Notes under the pieces: model-generated
Database searches by the model: none
What the model saw: the letters and a program-made list of their open reading frames with translations, nothing else
What the model was told of the DNA's origin: nothing
Position numbers and translations under genes: made by a program
Shown here: positions 23,517 through 32,269 of the stretch, piece after piece
How positions within the stretch are numbered: position 1 is the first letter of the stretch
Layout of the letters: every line of letters starts with the position of its first letter
NCBI RefSeq assembly: GCF_003182355.1
Contig: NZ_QGTW01000001.1
Location: 62,001 to 126,000, forward strand
Direction of reading: 5' to 3'
From: Cytobacillus oceanisediminis
GTDB lineage: Bacteria; Bacillota; Bacilli; Bacillales; Cytobacillaceae
DNA: 64,000 bases

Positions 23517-24248
23517 TTATACTCCCCGCTTATTGCCCCAAATATATGTGTGGAGCTGCGGCAGGACTTTTATATCCTTCAAATCAGGGTCAACCATCGT
23601 TTTCTCGATGAGCCAATTATATTTGCCAAGAAGTCTTTGAATGAGATCCTGGTCATCAGCAGTAGCCGTATCATCATTACCCACCTGCAAATAAAATGGG
23701 ATGCCAGGATAGCGCTTATAGACCATTTTTGCATACTCATAGTCATCATCATTAAAGATAACAATCTTTAATGAGACGTGTTTATTTCTATCGCCTCTTT
23801 TTTGGAGTTTTCCGAGGATCAAATCAAGCATTTCAAAATCCGTTTTCATTCCTGAGCTTGGAGGCTTAGGTGAAATGGTCAGTTCATCAATTTCATAAAA
23901 CCAGTCCTGCCAGCGGCTTCCCTGGGTTTCAAGGCATACTTGGATCCTTTCTGCTTTCAGTAAAGAAATGAACTCATCGAGGTTTTTCAATAGAGCTGGA
24001 TTGCCACCGGAGATGGTAACAAAGGAAAAACCCTCGCCCCCGAGTTCTTTTAACTCCTTCCAAATCTCATCGGGTTCCATTTGGCGGATGCTGTCTTTTG
24101 CGCTGCCATCCCAGGTAAAAGCGGAATCGCACCAGCTGCAGGAATAATCACAGCCTGCTGTACGGACAAACATCGTTTTCTGGCCGATAACCATTCCTTC
24201 ACCCTGGATGGTCGGCCCGAAAATCTCAAGAACAGGGATTTTACTCAA
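23517..24248 (-). CDS. queE: 7-carboxy-7-deazaguanine synthase
   Basis: This 243-residue radical-SAM enzyme converts 6-carboxy-tetrahydropterin to 7-carboxy-7-deazaguanine in queuosine precursor synthesis. The cluster-binding cysteines lie in GCDYSCSWCDSAFTWDG; PVLEIFGPTIQGEGMVIG and TISPKPPSS are typical, and the protein follows Bacillus QueE closely to its GNKRGV end. I start it at a TTG that overlaps the queD stop; this gives the usual 243 residues. The longest frame would add 45 residues read from queD. It is the last gene of queC-queD-queE. Confidence 0.95.
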   Translation of the reverse strand: MSKIPVLEIFGPTIQGEGMVIGQKTMFVRTAGCDYSCSWCDSAFTWDGSAKDSIRQMEPDEIWKELKELGGEGFSFVTISGGNPALLKNLDEFISLLKAERIQVCLETQGSRWQDWFYEIDELTISPKPPSSGMKTDFEMLDLILGKLQKRGDRNKHVSLKIVIFNDDDYEYAKMVYKRYPGIPFYLQVGNDDTATADDQDLIQRLLGKYNWLIEKTMVDPDLKDIKVLPQLHTYIWGNKRGV

Positions 24249-24717
24249 CCTCCATCCACTCCCTTCTTGCTTCAGCATAGCTGGTAGGAGTTTCATAAAG
24301 GCGGACAAATTCCACCCGTGCCCCAATATATTGATCCTTCCGGTTTTGAAGGGATTCCGCCATTTTTTCATAAATCCAGACAACCATGTTCTCAGCTGTC
24401 GTATTCATAGGCGGAAGTGTTTCATTTAAATATTTATGGTCAAGGAAAATCTCAATTTCTTTTTTCCAGATTTCTTTAATATCGCCAAAGTCAATCATAA
24501 GGCCTCTGTCATCAACAAATCCGCTGATGCCAAAAATGACTTTGTAAGTGTGCCCATGCAGGTTTTTGCATTTGCCTTCATAGCAATGAAGGTGATGGGC
24601 CGAATCAAAGGTGAATTCCTTGCTGACAAGAACGCGTTTTTGATGATATTTTAGCTGATCTCGTTTAATATCCTTGTCAATCTTTTGAAGTTTATCAACA
24701 ATCCTGAATCCGTACAT
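24241..24717 (-). CDS. queD: 6-carboxy-5,6,7,8-tetrahydropterin synthase
   Basis: This 158-residue protein of the PTPS/QueD family turns dihydroneopterin triphosphate into 6-carboxy-tetrahydropterin. The zinc-binding histidines are in FDSAHHLHCYEGKCKNLHGH and the catalytic cysteine is in the same block (GKCKNLHGHTYK). DHKYLNE and PPMNTTAENMVVW are also typical. An AGGAGAG ribosome site lies in the end of queC, and the genes are 3 bases apart. About 25 N-terminal residues precede the core, as in Bacillus homologs. Confidence 0.95.
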   Translation of the reverse strand: MYGFRIVDKLQKIDKDIKRDQLKYHQKRVLVSKEFTFDSAHHLHCYEGKCKNLHGHTYKVIFGISGFVDDRGLMIDFGDIKEIWKKEIEIFLDHKYLNETLPPMNTTAENMVVWIYEKMAESLQNRKDQYIGARVEFVRLYETPTSYAEARREWMEVE

Positions 24718-24720
24718 GGC

Positions 24721-25380
24721 TTACAGCTCTCCTTTCTCTTGGAGGTATTCTTCAAGCCCTTTTTGCCTTAAATGGCATGCCGGACACTCGCCGCAGCCAT
24801 CAGAAGGAATTCCGTTGTAGCAAGTGAGCGTTTTTTCTCGTACATAGTCAAGCGCATTCAGTTCATCTGCCAGCTTCCATGTTTCCGCTTTATTCAGCCA
24901 CATTAGTGGCGTATGAATGACAAACTGCTGGTCCATTGAAAGGTTAAGAGTTACATTTAGTGATTTTATAAAAACGTCCCTGCAATCCGGGTATCCGCTA
25001 AAGTCTGTTTCGCAAACACCAGTAATGATGTGCTTCGCATTGATCTGGCTGGCAAGGACACCAGTAAAGGATAGGAATAGCAGGTTCCTCCCAGGTACAA
25101 ATGTGGATGGCAGCTCTCCTTCTTCTCCATCCTTCACTTCGATTTCGTCACGAGTAAGGGCATTTGGAGCGAGCTGATTTAATAAAGACATATCAAGAAT
25201 ATGATGCTTGACGCCCAATTCTTTTGCAATTTCTTGTGCACATTCAATCTCAAGCTTATGGCGCTGATTATAATTAAAAGTCACTGCTTCTACTTCTGCA
25301 AATCGTTCTTTTGCCCAAAATAAGCATGTGGTGCTATCCTGGCCGCCGCTGAAAACAACGAGCGCTTTATCATTTTTCAT
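24721..25380 (-). CDS. queC: 7-cyano-7-deazaguanine (preQ0) synthase
   Basis: This 219-residue enzyme uses ATP and ammonia to convert 7-carboxy-7-deazaguanine to preQ0. It has the PP-loop [13 protein letters not shown] near the N-terminus and four zinc-binding cysteines near the C-terminus ([19 protein letters not shown]). FSGYPDCRD is also typical. It is the first gene of queC-queD-queE, behind a preQ1 riboswitch. A GGAG ribosome site lies before the ATG. Confidence 0.96.
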   Translation of the reverse strand: MKNDKALVVFSGGQDSTTCLFWAKERFAEVEAVTFNYNQRHKLEIECAQEIAKELGVKHHILDMSLLNQLAPNALTRDEIEVKDGEEGELPSTFVPGRNLLFLSFTGVLASQINAKHIITGVCETDFSGYPDCRDVFIKSLNVTLNLSMDQQFVIHTPLMWLNKAETWKLADELNALDYVREKTLTCYNGIPSDGCGECPACHLRQKGLEEYLQEKGEL

Positions 25381-25400
25381 AAAAATTCTCCTTTAAATAG

Positions 25401-25436
25401 AAAAACAGGACTACTAAGAAAGCAGGCCTGTTTTCC
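25401..25436 (-). terminator. Regulated terminator of queCDE leader
   Basis: On the minus strand AAAACAGG pairs with CCTGTTTTT, which runs into T residues before queC. A competing pairing, CTAAGGAAA with TTTCTTAG, uses the 3' end of the preQ1 aptamer, as expected for ligand-induced termination. Confidence 0.75.
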
Positions 25437-25468
25437 TTAGTTTTTTAAAGAGGGTAGCTAGAACCTCT
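25437..25468 (-). promoter_or_regulatory. preQ1-I riboswitch
   Basis: On the minus strand it begins AGAGGTTCTAGCTACCCTCT, followed by TTAAAAAACTAA. The AGAGG/CCTCT stem, the CTAGCTA loop and the A-rich tail ending ACTAA match the class I preQ1 aptamer. It controls the queCDE genes just downstream. Confidence 0.95.
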
Positions 25469-25626
25469 ACCGTAAACATACGGATTTCTTTTTAGCTATC
25501 ACTTTATCTTATCATATTTTCAGCTTTTTTACAGGTACATTTTGTTTTGAGGAAGATGTTTTATTTTTCAAAATCGTGGAAAAGGGAATAATGCAAGGCC
25601 AAAAACCAGAAGGAGGGACTGAAGCC

Positions 25627-25755
25627 ATGATCAGGTTTACAGCGACTTCACGGTATTCGTTTGGCATTGCAAAGAAAGGAATCTTTGCTCGTAGGTCAGC
25701 GGGGATGCAAGTGCAGGATAGGCCCACACTAATCCGCTTTGGCCTGATGCAATAG
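25627..25755 (+). CDS. Possible small basic protein (42 aa)
   Basis: The ATG lies 9 bases after AGGAGGG. The product starts MIRFTATSRYSFGIAKKG, is basic and ends RFGLMQ. A 9-base inverted repeat (GGTTTACAG at 25634-25642, CTGTAAACC at 25761-25769) encloses most of it, so the stretch may instead be a small mobile repeat or structured RNA. The family is not recognised. Confidence 0.33.
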   Translation: MIRFTATSRYSFGIAKKGIFARRSAGMQVQDRPTLIRFGLMQ

Positions 25756-25782
25756 GATTCCTGTAAACCCTTATGGGGACTG

Positions 25783-25819
25783 AAAAAAGGTGCGAACCAA
25801 TCGGTTTGCACCTTTTTTC
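25783..25819. terminator. Bidirectional terminator
   Basis: AAAAAAGGTGCGAACC and GGTTTGCACCTTTTTT pair around a 4-base loop, directly after the CBS-domain gene. Confidence 0.9.
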
Positions 25820-25823
25820 ATGA

Positions 25824-26546
25824 TTAATTTTCGGCATCCGCTTCTAGAAGGTCCCAGGCAGTTATGATCCCTTTTGGCTTTTCAGTCGGCATTCCCTTTT
25901 CAGTAACAATAATGCCTTCCAGTTTTTCACTTTTGGACCGGTACTCTTCAAATAAATCCTCTAAATCAAATATGGACGTATCTTTGCTGACAAACGTTAT
26001 TTGATGCTTCGATTTTTTATTAAAAAGCTCTTTTATTTGCACTTTTTTTAGCTGGATTGTTTCTTCTGTAAAATGCTCGGCCATCCATTTCACGATATCT
26101 GCTGAAGTCAGCAGCCACGAGTACTCTTCCTTTCTATTATAAATAGGAAACTGGGAGTGTGAAAACTTATTGATAATGGCCAATACATCTGACAGCTTTC
26201 CATCCTCATAAAAATAAAAAACTGGTGTCGCGGCAATCGAGAGTGCGGATTTCGGCTTTTCAAAATGCTCAGCAATCCTTTCGATTCTTTCAACTGTCTC
26301 CAAATGAGGTTCGGCAATGTAATAGTCGAGTTCGATTTTCTCATGCACAATTGCATTTCTTAGTTTGGCAAACTGATATAAATCATCCTCATATAATCGG
26401 ATGAGTGAATGATTTTTTTGGATTTCAATCAATTTATAAAATTTATCTGTTCTAGCTTTTTTAGCAGATTGTTTTAAGGCTTTATGAATACGGTTAAAAG
26501 CCGCTTCGAATCTTTCTGATAGGTTAATTTCTGTGTTTGCACCCAC
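25824..26546 (-). CDS. CBS-domain protein with N-terminal helical region
   Basis: This 240-residue soluble protein starts with GTG 7 bases after GGGAGA. The first 110 residues are helical and charged and resemble a HEPN-like or DUF-type region (LRNAIVHEKI). The rest has two CBS-like halves: TPVFYFYEDGKLSDVLAIIN with FPIYN, and QITFVSKDTSIFDLEDLFEEY with GIIVTEKGMPTEKPKGIITAWDLLE. CBS pairs usually bind adenosine nucleotides and regulate a partner. No partner is encoded next to it, and the ligand cannot be told. Confidence 0.75.
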   Translation of the reverse strand: MGANTEINLSERFEAAFNRIHKALKQSAKKARTDKFYKLIEIQKNHSLIRLYEDDLYQFAKLRNAIVHEKIELDYYIAEPHLETVERIERIAEHFEKPKSALSIAATPVFYFYEDGKLSDVLAIINKFSHSQFPIYNRKEEYSWLLTSADIVKWMAEHFTEETIQLKKVQIKELFNKKSKHQITFVSKDTSIFDLEDLFEEYRSKSEKLEGIIVTEKGMPTEKPKGIITAWDLLEADAEN

Positions 26547-26999
26547 GAGTATCTCTCCCTAATTCATAGTGTTCCTTCTTTATTCCCATTTGTAGAGGTT
26601 TTGTAAACTATGAAGAGATCGCGTGAATATTTATACACTTAAAATGGTCCTGTTGAGTTTGGGAAAATTAATAACTTTCCTTTTAAAAGTGCGTGAATCC
26701 AATAAAATAGAAATGTTTATTAAGGTAAATATCAAAAACTTTGTTTTACTCACTTATGAATAAATATTGGAACAAGAATTTGCACAAAAAGAATTTTCAG
26801 TTTATTATAGTATGATATATTCAGTTTATTCAAAGTTGCTGCATAGCTGGAAAACACTGGACCTTACACCTTTTTCAAAACCTATCGAAATCAATTTTCA
26901 TAGGTGTTGGTGAATAGAGTAAGATTCCTAATTGCATTTAGGAGCAAAACCTAATTACTTTTTCTAGAATAATATTTTCAAAAGAAAGCAGGTGAAAAG
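26547..26999. other. Intergenic region before the pxp cluster
   Basis: These 453 AT-rich bases show no gene. They should hold the divergent promoters of the CBS gene and the 5-oxoprolinase cluster. I could not pick one promoter with confidence. Confidence 0.5.
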
Positions 27000-27707
27000 A
27001 TGGAATATAATTTACACCCTTTGGGAGATAATGCTGTCCTAATTGAACTGGGAAACGAAATTAGCCAAGAAGCCCACGAAAAGGTTCAGGCCTTAACAGC
27101 AGTTCTTGAAAAGCAGCCGCCGGATTGGATGACTGAATACATCCCTGCTTATACGACTGTTTGCATTTTTTATGATCCTCTGTTCATTTATCAGCTTTCA
27201 AATGAGAAGCTTCCATATGACCACGTTTGTTCTCTTATTCAACCGCTTATGGAGGGTTTAGAAGCAAGCAAAGCTGCAGATGCAAGGGTGGTTGAAATTC
27301 CGGTTTGCTATGGCGGTGACTTTGGTCCGGATCTGGAGTATGTTGCAAAGCATAATGGAATTACACCAGAGGAGGTCATTAACATTCATTCTTCGGGCGA
27401 CTATCTTGTTTATATGATCGGGTTTGCTCCAGGCTTCCCTTTTATTGGAGGCATGTCCGAGAAAATCGCTGCTCCCCGAAGGGAATCTCCCCGTTTGAAA
27501 ATTCCAGAAAGAACGGTTGGCATCGCAGGCATGCAGACTGGAATCTATCCGATCGAAACACCTGGCGGCTGGCAGCTGATTGGGCGAACTCCTGTGAAAT
27601 TGTTTCGCCCGCATGATGATTCCCCTACCTTGTTAAAAGCCGGGGATAAGATTAAATTCAAACCGATTAGTCTGAAAGAATACGAGAATTGGAAGGAGAC
27701 GGAGTAA
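27000..27707 (+). CDS. pxpB: 5-oxoprolinase subunit PxpB (KipI family)
   Basis: This 235-residue protein is one subunit of the ATP-dependent 5-oxoprolinase that opens 5-oxoproline to glutamate. Bacillus KipI, also known as an inhibitor of sporulation kinase KinA, is the same family. YMIGFAPGFPFIGGM and RTVGIAGMQTGIYPIETPGG are the family marks, with the conserved basic and Gly-rich residues of the cyclophilin-like fold. AGGTG lies 5 bases before the ATG. The stop overlaps the pxpC start (TAATG), so they are translated together. It heads a five-gene cluster. Confidence 0.93.
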   Translation: MEYNLHPLGDNAVLIELGNEISQEAHEKVQALTAVLEKQPPDWMTEYIPAYTTVCIFYDPLFIYQLSNEKLPYDHVCSLIQPLMEGLEASKAADARVVEIPVCYGGDFGPDLEYVAKHNGITPEEVINIHSSGDYLVYMIGFAPGFPFIGGMSEKIAAPRRESPRLKIPERTVGIAGMQTGIYPIETPGGWQLIGRTPVKLFRPHDDSPTLLKAGDKIKFKPISLKEYENWKETE

Positions 27708-28708
27708 TGCTTAAAATTAAAAAACCGGGTCTCCTTTCAAATATACAGGATATGGGGAGAACCGGTTTCCAAAAATTTGGCGTGATTGCTAGCGGAGCGA
27801 TGGACCCATTTGCACACCGAATGGCTAATTTACTGACAGGTAATGCTGAAAATGAACCCACTCTGGAAATAACCATGCTTGGGCCCACAATTATTTTTGA
27901 AGAAGATGCCCTTATCTCTATTTGCGGCGGGGATCTATCTCCAGCTATAAATGGCGTACCTGTTCGCTCCTGGAGATCTATTTTTGTGAAAAAAGGCAGC
28001 GAACTAAAATTCGGCTATACCCGGAGCGGCTGCCGGGCCTATTTGGGTGTTGCCGGAGGCTTCCCTGTACCCGAAGTAATGAAAAGCAAAGCCACTTATT
28101 TGCGTGCTGGCATTGGCGGTTATGAAGGAAGGGCTTTAAAAGCTGGTGACCTGCTTGTTTTGGGGACACCATCAGACCAATCAGATAAAATGACGGAATA
28201 TTTAGCACGTCAGTTACAAAGCCAGTCTTTTTTAGAAAGTGATTGGTCCATAACAGCCGAGCTCATTCCGAATACTGAATCCAATCCGTTCATCCGATTC
28301 ACAAAGGGCCGGCAATTTGAGCTTTTTTCAAAAGAGAGCCGGCAAAAACTGATCGGTGACGCCTTTGAAGTAACTGCACAGTCAGATCGAATGGGTTACA
28401 GGCTGAAGGGCCCTGCCCTTTCATTATCTGAGCCCACGGAATTGATTTCCGAGGCAGTCAATTTTGGTTCAATACAGGTTCCGCCTGATGGGAATCCGAT
28501 CGTTTTGCTTGCAGACAGGCAAACAACCGGAGGCTATCCAAAAATCGGCCAAGTGGCTTTTGTCGACCTCCCTCTGCTTGCACAGGCCAAGCCCGGTGAT
28601 AAGCTGAGATTTGTGGAAATATCGCATGAAAAGGCTCAGCGCCTATACCTCGAGAGGGAATGGAAATTGAAAGAATTGAAACAAGGAATCTATTTAAAAA
28701 CCAGATAG
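27707..28708 (+). CDS. pxpC: 5-oxoprolinase subunit PxpC (KipA family)
   Basis: This 333-residue protein carries the carboxyltransferase-subdomain-A/B-like fold shared with urea amidolyase. Seen are KPGLLSNIQDMGRTGFQKFG at the start, SGAMDPFAHRMANLL, TLEITMLGP and NPIVLLADRQTTGGYPKIG. The start is the ATG in the TAATG overlap with pxpB; the longest frame adds six residues. With PxpB it forms the subunit that couples ATP use to ring opening. pxpA follows after 12 bases. Confidence 0.94.
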   Translation: MLKIKKPGLLSNIQDMGRTGFQKFGVIASGAMDPFAHRMANLLTGNAENEPTLEITMLGPTIIFEEDALISICGGDLSPAINGVPVRSWRSIFVKKGSELKFGYTRSGCRAYLGVAGGFPVPEVMKSKATYLRAGIGGYEGRALKAGDLLVLGTPSDQSDKMTEYLARQLQSQSFLESDWSITAELIPNTESNPFIRFTKGRQFELFSKESRQKLIGDAFEVTAQSDRMGYRLKGPALSLSEPTELISEAVNFGSIQVPPDGNPIVLLADRQTTGGYPKIGQVAFVDLPLLAQAKPGDKLRFVEISHEKAQRLYLEREWKLKELKQGIYLKTR

Positions 28709-28720
28709 GAGGAAAATGAG

Positions 28721-29491
28721 ATGCATATTGTTGATATTAATTGTGATATGGGTGAAAGTTTTGGAGCGTATAAAATGGGACGGGATGAGGAGATCCTGGA
28801 ATATATTACTTCTGCCAATATTGCGTGCGGCTATCATGCAGGCGACCCTGCCACGATGCGCAAAACGGTAAAGATGGCATTGGATAAAAACGTCGGAATC
28901 GGCGTACACCCTGGCTTGCAGGATCTTTCCGGATTCGGACGGCGCGAAATCAGCATTACATCCCAGGAAGCCTATGACCTGGTAGTCTACCAAATCGGGG
29001 CTTTATATGGTTTTGTTAAATCCGAAGGCGGTAAGCTTCAGCATGTAAAGCCTCATGGAGCCCTATTCAATATGGCTTCCAAAAGCGGTCCTCTTTCTGA
29101 GGCAATTGCCGAAGCGGTATATAAAGTGGATCCTGAATTGATTCTATTTGGTCTTGCTGGCAGTGAGCTTGTGAAAGCCGGGAAAAAAATCGGCCTCCGT
29201 TCTGCCCATGAAGTGTTCTCAGACCGTACCTACCAGGAAGATGGCTCGCTAACTTCCAGAAGAGAAAGCAATGCCCTCATCACAGACCATACAGCTGCAG
29301 TTAAACAAGTGATCCGGATGGTAAAGGAAGGAAAAGTAACTGCTATTCAAGGTACGGAAGTTTCCATCGAAGCCAATACGATATGCATTCACGGCGACGG
29401 TGAAAGCGCACTTGAATTTGCCAAATATATTCCAACTGCTCTGAGGGATGCAGGGATTAAGGTAGCTAAAATTAGTGATTTTTTGAAATGA
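28721..29491 (+). CDS. pxpA: 5-oxoprolinase subunit PxpA (LamB/YcsF family)
   Basis: This 256-residue protein has the family's metal and substrate motifs: [49 protein letters not shown] and [10 protein letters not shown]. It has a TIM-barrel-like deacetylase-type fold and forms the third subunit of 5-oxoprolinase. AGGAGG lies 8 bases before the ATG. A 246-base gap with repeats and a leader hairpin separates it from ycsG. Confidence 0.96.
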   Translation: MHIVDINCDMGESFGAYKMGRDEEILEYITSANIACGYHAGDPATMRKTVKMALDKNVGIGVHPGLQDLSGFGRREISITSQEAYDLVVYQIGALYGFVKSEGGKLQHVKPHGALFNMASKSGPLSEAIAEAVYKVDPELILFGLAGSELVKAGKKIGLRSAHEVFSDRTYQEDGSLTSRRESNALITDHTAAVKQVIRMVKEGKVTAIQGTEVSIEANTICIHGDGESALEFAKYIPTALRDAGIKVAKISDFLK

Positions 29492-29508
29492 AAGAGGCCT
29501 TTATGGGA

Positions 29509-29621
29509 AGTTGATGATAGTTTGGCCTGAGTGATGAAATATGGCTAAAGCTTATGATAAAAAACGAAATAGTTGACGATATAGCTAAAGTTGATTGATA
29601 TTTTTTGCAAAGTTGACGATA
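29509..29621 (+). repeat. Irregular repeats of AGTTGAYGATA
   Basis: AGTTGATGATA or close variants occur at 29509, 29571, 29589 (with one extra base) and 29611. The spacing is irregular (62, 18 and 22 bases). Confidence 0.55.
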
Positions 29622-29677
29622 AACATAAATCTCACTTCCTTGGATCGCTTTTTTAGAAACAAAAAGCGGCATAAGAG

Positions 29678-29728
29678 CCCTGTTTCTTAAATTTTTCTCG
29701 AAACACTTTAAAATTAAACAAAACAGGG
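29678..29728 (+). promoter_or_regulatory. Leader hairpin that can cover the ycsG ribosome site
   Basis: CCCTGTTT (29678-29685) is complementary to AAACAGGG (29721-29728), which includes part of the ycsG ribosome site CAGGGGG. The loop is 35 bases. Confidence 0.4.
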
Positions 29729-29737
29729 GGAAACTGA

Positions 29738-30928
29738 ATGAAAAAGCAAACGAATGCGAGCTTATTGCTGGGGGCCGCGTTCCTAATGGCGACATCTGCC
29801 ATAGGACCAGGATTCCTCACACAAACAACTGTATTTACTGAAACACTTTTAGCCAGCTTTGGCTTTGTTATTTTAATATCAATTATTATTGATATTGGTG
29901 CACAAATGAATATTTGGCGAATTATTGCTGTTTCCGAGAAACGGGCACAGGATATTGCTAACGATCTCCTTCCTGGTCTTGGTTATTTCCTCGCTGTCCT
30001 TATTGTCATGGGCGGTCTGGCTTTTAATATTGGGAACATCGCCGGAGCCGGCCTGGGTACCAATGTAATTTTTGGCATCTCCCCTGAAATGGGTGCTTTG
30101 CTAAGCGGAATCCTGGCCATAGGGATTTTTATTGTAAAAGAAGCTGGAAGGCTGATGGACCGCTTTACACAGATTTTAGGATTTGTGATGATTGGCCTTA
30201 CCATTTATGTCATGTTTACTGCACAGCCTCCAGTTGGCGAAGCTGTTGTTAAAACATTCGCCCCGGATAAAATTGATATTCTTGCCATTATTACTTTGGT
30301 TGGCGGAACAGTTGGCGGATATATTACATTCGCTGGCGGCCATCGCTTGATTGACGCAGGGGTTAAAGGAAAAGAAGCTCTTCCTGAAGTTACAAAAAGC
30401 TCCATCAGTGCGATTGGTATTGCATCTATCATGCGTATATTCCTCTTCCTTGCTGCATTGGGGGTTGTATCTCAAGGATTGGCGCTCGATCCATCCAACC
30501 CTCCTGCTTCCGTATTCCAATTGGCAGCAGGCAATATCGGCTATAAAATTTTCGGGGTTGTTATGTGGGCTGCCGCTGTAACCTCTGTAGTCGGCGCAGC
30601 TTATACATCTGTTTCCTTTATTCGTACCTTCAGCCCGGTCCTGGAAAAATATCACAAATGGCTGATTGTAAGTTTTATTGCCATATCCACACTTGTTTTT
30701 GTCATCATCGGAAAACCTGTTAAGATTTTAGTTTTAGTTGGTTCATTAAATGGTTTAATTTTGCCGATTGCATTAGGTGTCATGCTGGTTGCTGCCTATA
30801 AAACCAAAATTGTCGGTGACTATAAGCATCCGCTTTGGATGACGATTTTTGGCGTGATAATTGTTGCTGCCATGTCTTACATGGGTGTTTATTCATTAAT
30901 AAATGGTATTCCACAATTATTTAAATAA
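29738..30928 (+). CDS. ycsG: NRAMP-like transporter YcsG
   Basis: This 396-residue protein with about eleven membrane helices belongs to the NRAMP-related branch found beside 5-oxoprolinase genes. SAIGPGFLTQTTVFTE in helix 1 takes the place of the DPGN metal motif of true manganese carriers, so the classical metal site looks absent. Position in the pxp cluster suggests import of 5-oxoproline or a related compound, but this is an inference. CAGGGGG lies 7 bases before the ATG. ycsI follows after 20 bases. Confidence 0.88.
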   Translation: MKKQTNASLLLGAAFLMATSAIGPGFLTQTTVFTETLLASFGFVILISIIIDIGAQMNIWRIIAVSEKRAQDIANDLLPGLGYFLAVLIVMGGLAFNIGNIAGAGLGTNVIFGISPEMGALLSGILAIGIFIVKEAGRLMDRFTQILGFVMIGLTIYVMFTAQPPVGEAVVKTFAPDKIDILAIITLVGGTVGGYITFAGGHRLIDAGVKGKEALPEVTKSSISAIGIASIMRIFLFLAALGVVSQGLALDPSNPPASVFQLAAGNIGYKIFGVVMWAAAVTSVVGAAYTSVSFIRTFSPVLEKYHKWLIVSFIAISTLVFVIIGKPVKILVLVGSLNGLILPIALGVMLVAAYKTKIVGDYKHPLWMTIFGVIIVAAMSYMGVYSLINGIPQLFK

Positions 30929-30948
30929 GGCTGAAAGGAGAATTTCTC

Positions 30949-31740
30949 ATGAGCGACCCTTCTCTTTGGAGTCCTGCAGAAGCACGTAAGGTAATCCGCG
31001 GCCAAGGCTGGGACAAGCCTACATCTGGAATGGCAAATGGCTATATTCAGGCGAATTTGGCCATCCTTCCAAAAGAAATGGCATTCGAGTTTTTGCTCTT
31101 TTGCCAAAGAAATCCGAAATCTTGTCCAATCATTGATGTCACCGAACCTGGTTCTCCTGTTCCGCAGCTCTCTGCTCCTGATGCTGACATAAGAACTGAT
31201 ATTCCTAAATATAGGATTTACCGGAACGGCGAGCTGGCTGAAGAGCTGACAGATATAAGCTCTTATTGGAATGAAGACATGGTAGGATTTCTGCTGGGCT
31301 GCAGTTTTACGTTTGAAGAGGCATTGATTAAAAATAATATCCCTATTAGGCATATACAGGAAAACCGAAATGTGCCGATGTATAAAACGAATATTGATTG
31401 TGTAAAAGCAGGCCGGTTTGAAGGTCCAATGGTTGTCAGCATGCGGCCTATGCAGGAAAAAGATGCAATCAGAGCGGTGCAGGTGACAAGCCGCTTCCCT
31501 TCTGTCCATGGCGCTCCAGTCCATATTGGGAATCCGGAAGCCATTGGGATTAAAAGTATCAATCAGCCAGATTTTGGCGACTCTGTCACAATTAAAGATG
31601 GGGAAGTTCCGGTCTTTTGGGCCTGCGGTGTCACCCCTCAGGCAGTTGCCATGCATGTAAAGCCAGAAATCATGATTACACATGCACCGGGCCATATGTT
31701 TATCACAGATTTGAAAAATGAAGATTTAGCTGTTTTTTAA
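30949..31740 (+). CDS. ycsI: UPF0317/DUF1445 family protein YcsI (putative hydro-lyase)
   Basis: This 263-residue soluble protein has the family marks WSPAEARKVIRGQGWDKPTS, NYIQANLAILP-like GYIQANLAILPKEMA, LGCSFTFEEAL, MVVSMRPM and HAPGHMFITD. The family is annotated as hydro-lyase. The mammalian mitochondrial D-glutamate cyclase carries a UPF0317 domain, and that enzyme forms 5-oxo-D-proline. A role on 5-oxoproline or D-glutamate therefore fits the neighbouring 5-oxoprolinase genes, but it is inferred from context. AAAGGAG lies 8 bases before the ATG, and a terminator follows the stop. Confidence 0.9.
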   Translation: MSDPSLWSPAEARKVIRGQGWDKPTSGMANGYIQANLAILPKEMAFEFLLFCQRNPKSCPIIDVTEPGSPVPQLSAPDADIRTDIPKYRIYRNGELAEELTDISSYWNEDMVGFLLGCSFTFEEALIKNNIPIRHIQENRNVPMYKTNIDCVKAGRFEGPMVVSMRPMQEKDAIRAVQVTSRFPSVHGAPVHIGNPEAIGIKSINQPDFGDSVTIKDGEVPVFWACGVTPQAVAMHVKPEIMITHAPGHMFITDLKNEDLAVF

Positions 31741-31747
31741 GAAGAAG

Positions 31748-31773
31748 GCGTCCAGATAACTGGGCGCTTTTTT
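31748..31773 (+). terminator. Terminator of the pxp cluster
   Basis: GCGTCCAG pairs with CTGGGCGC (one G-U) around ATAA, followed by seven T. Confidence 0.88.
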
Positions 31774-31839
31774 ATGTTATGGCTGTTTTCGTATAGTTTG
31801 TTTTGAAGGCAAATGTATTTTAACCAACTGAGTTGATTG

Positions 31840-32030
31840 TAGCGGATGGCACTTGACTCCTCGAAAATGCATCCGCATTTTCTTACGACGAGGTGTTAAT
31901 TCAGGGATGTTTAGACAATATCCTGCGGGAAGAGAGGGAAGTGCGAGACCCCACAGGCGAAGCCGAGGAGGCTCGCAACCCTCCCAACGGAAAGCAAGTG
32001 CCCCGTGCTGAAATCAACGGGCAGACTTCA
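31840..32030 (+). repeat. Bacillus-type interspersed repeat, copy 2
   Basis: It shares CTCGAAAATGCATCCG, GCGAGACCCCACAGGCGAAG, CCGAGGAGGCTCGC and GGAAAGCAAGTGCC-type blocks with copy 1 at 3690-3890, in the same order. It lies in non-coding DNA, and flanks outside the element are unrelated. Confidence 0.7.
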
Positions 32031-32269
32031 TAAACAAAAACAACATTCTATGAGAAAAGAGCCTAAGTTTTTTACAAAATGGTAATAATCACCTATTTCG
32101 CCTGGTTCCTTTTTCTTAAAATAAACAATCTGCCCTTATGCCTTTTGAATCGTTTTTATAAAATACAGTATTTTCAATTAACTTTATTCCTTTTATCTAT
32201 TAAACTCTTTATTAAGCAATACGAAAATTTCGCACTACATAATAATTATTCACTTAGGAGGATGGAAGA

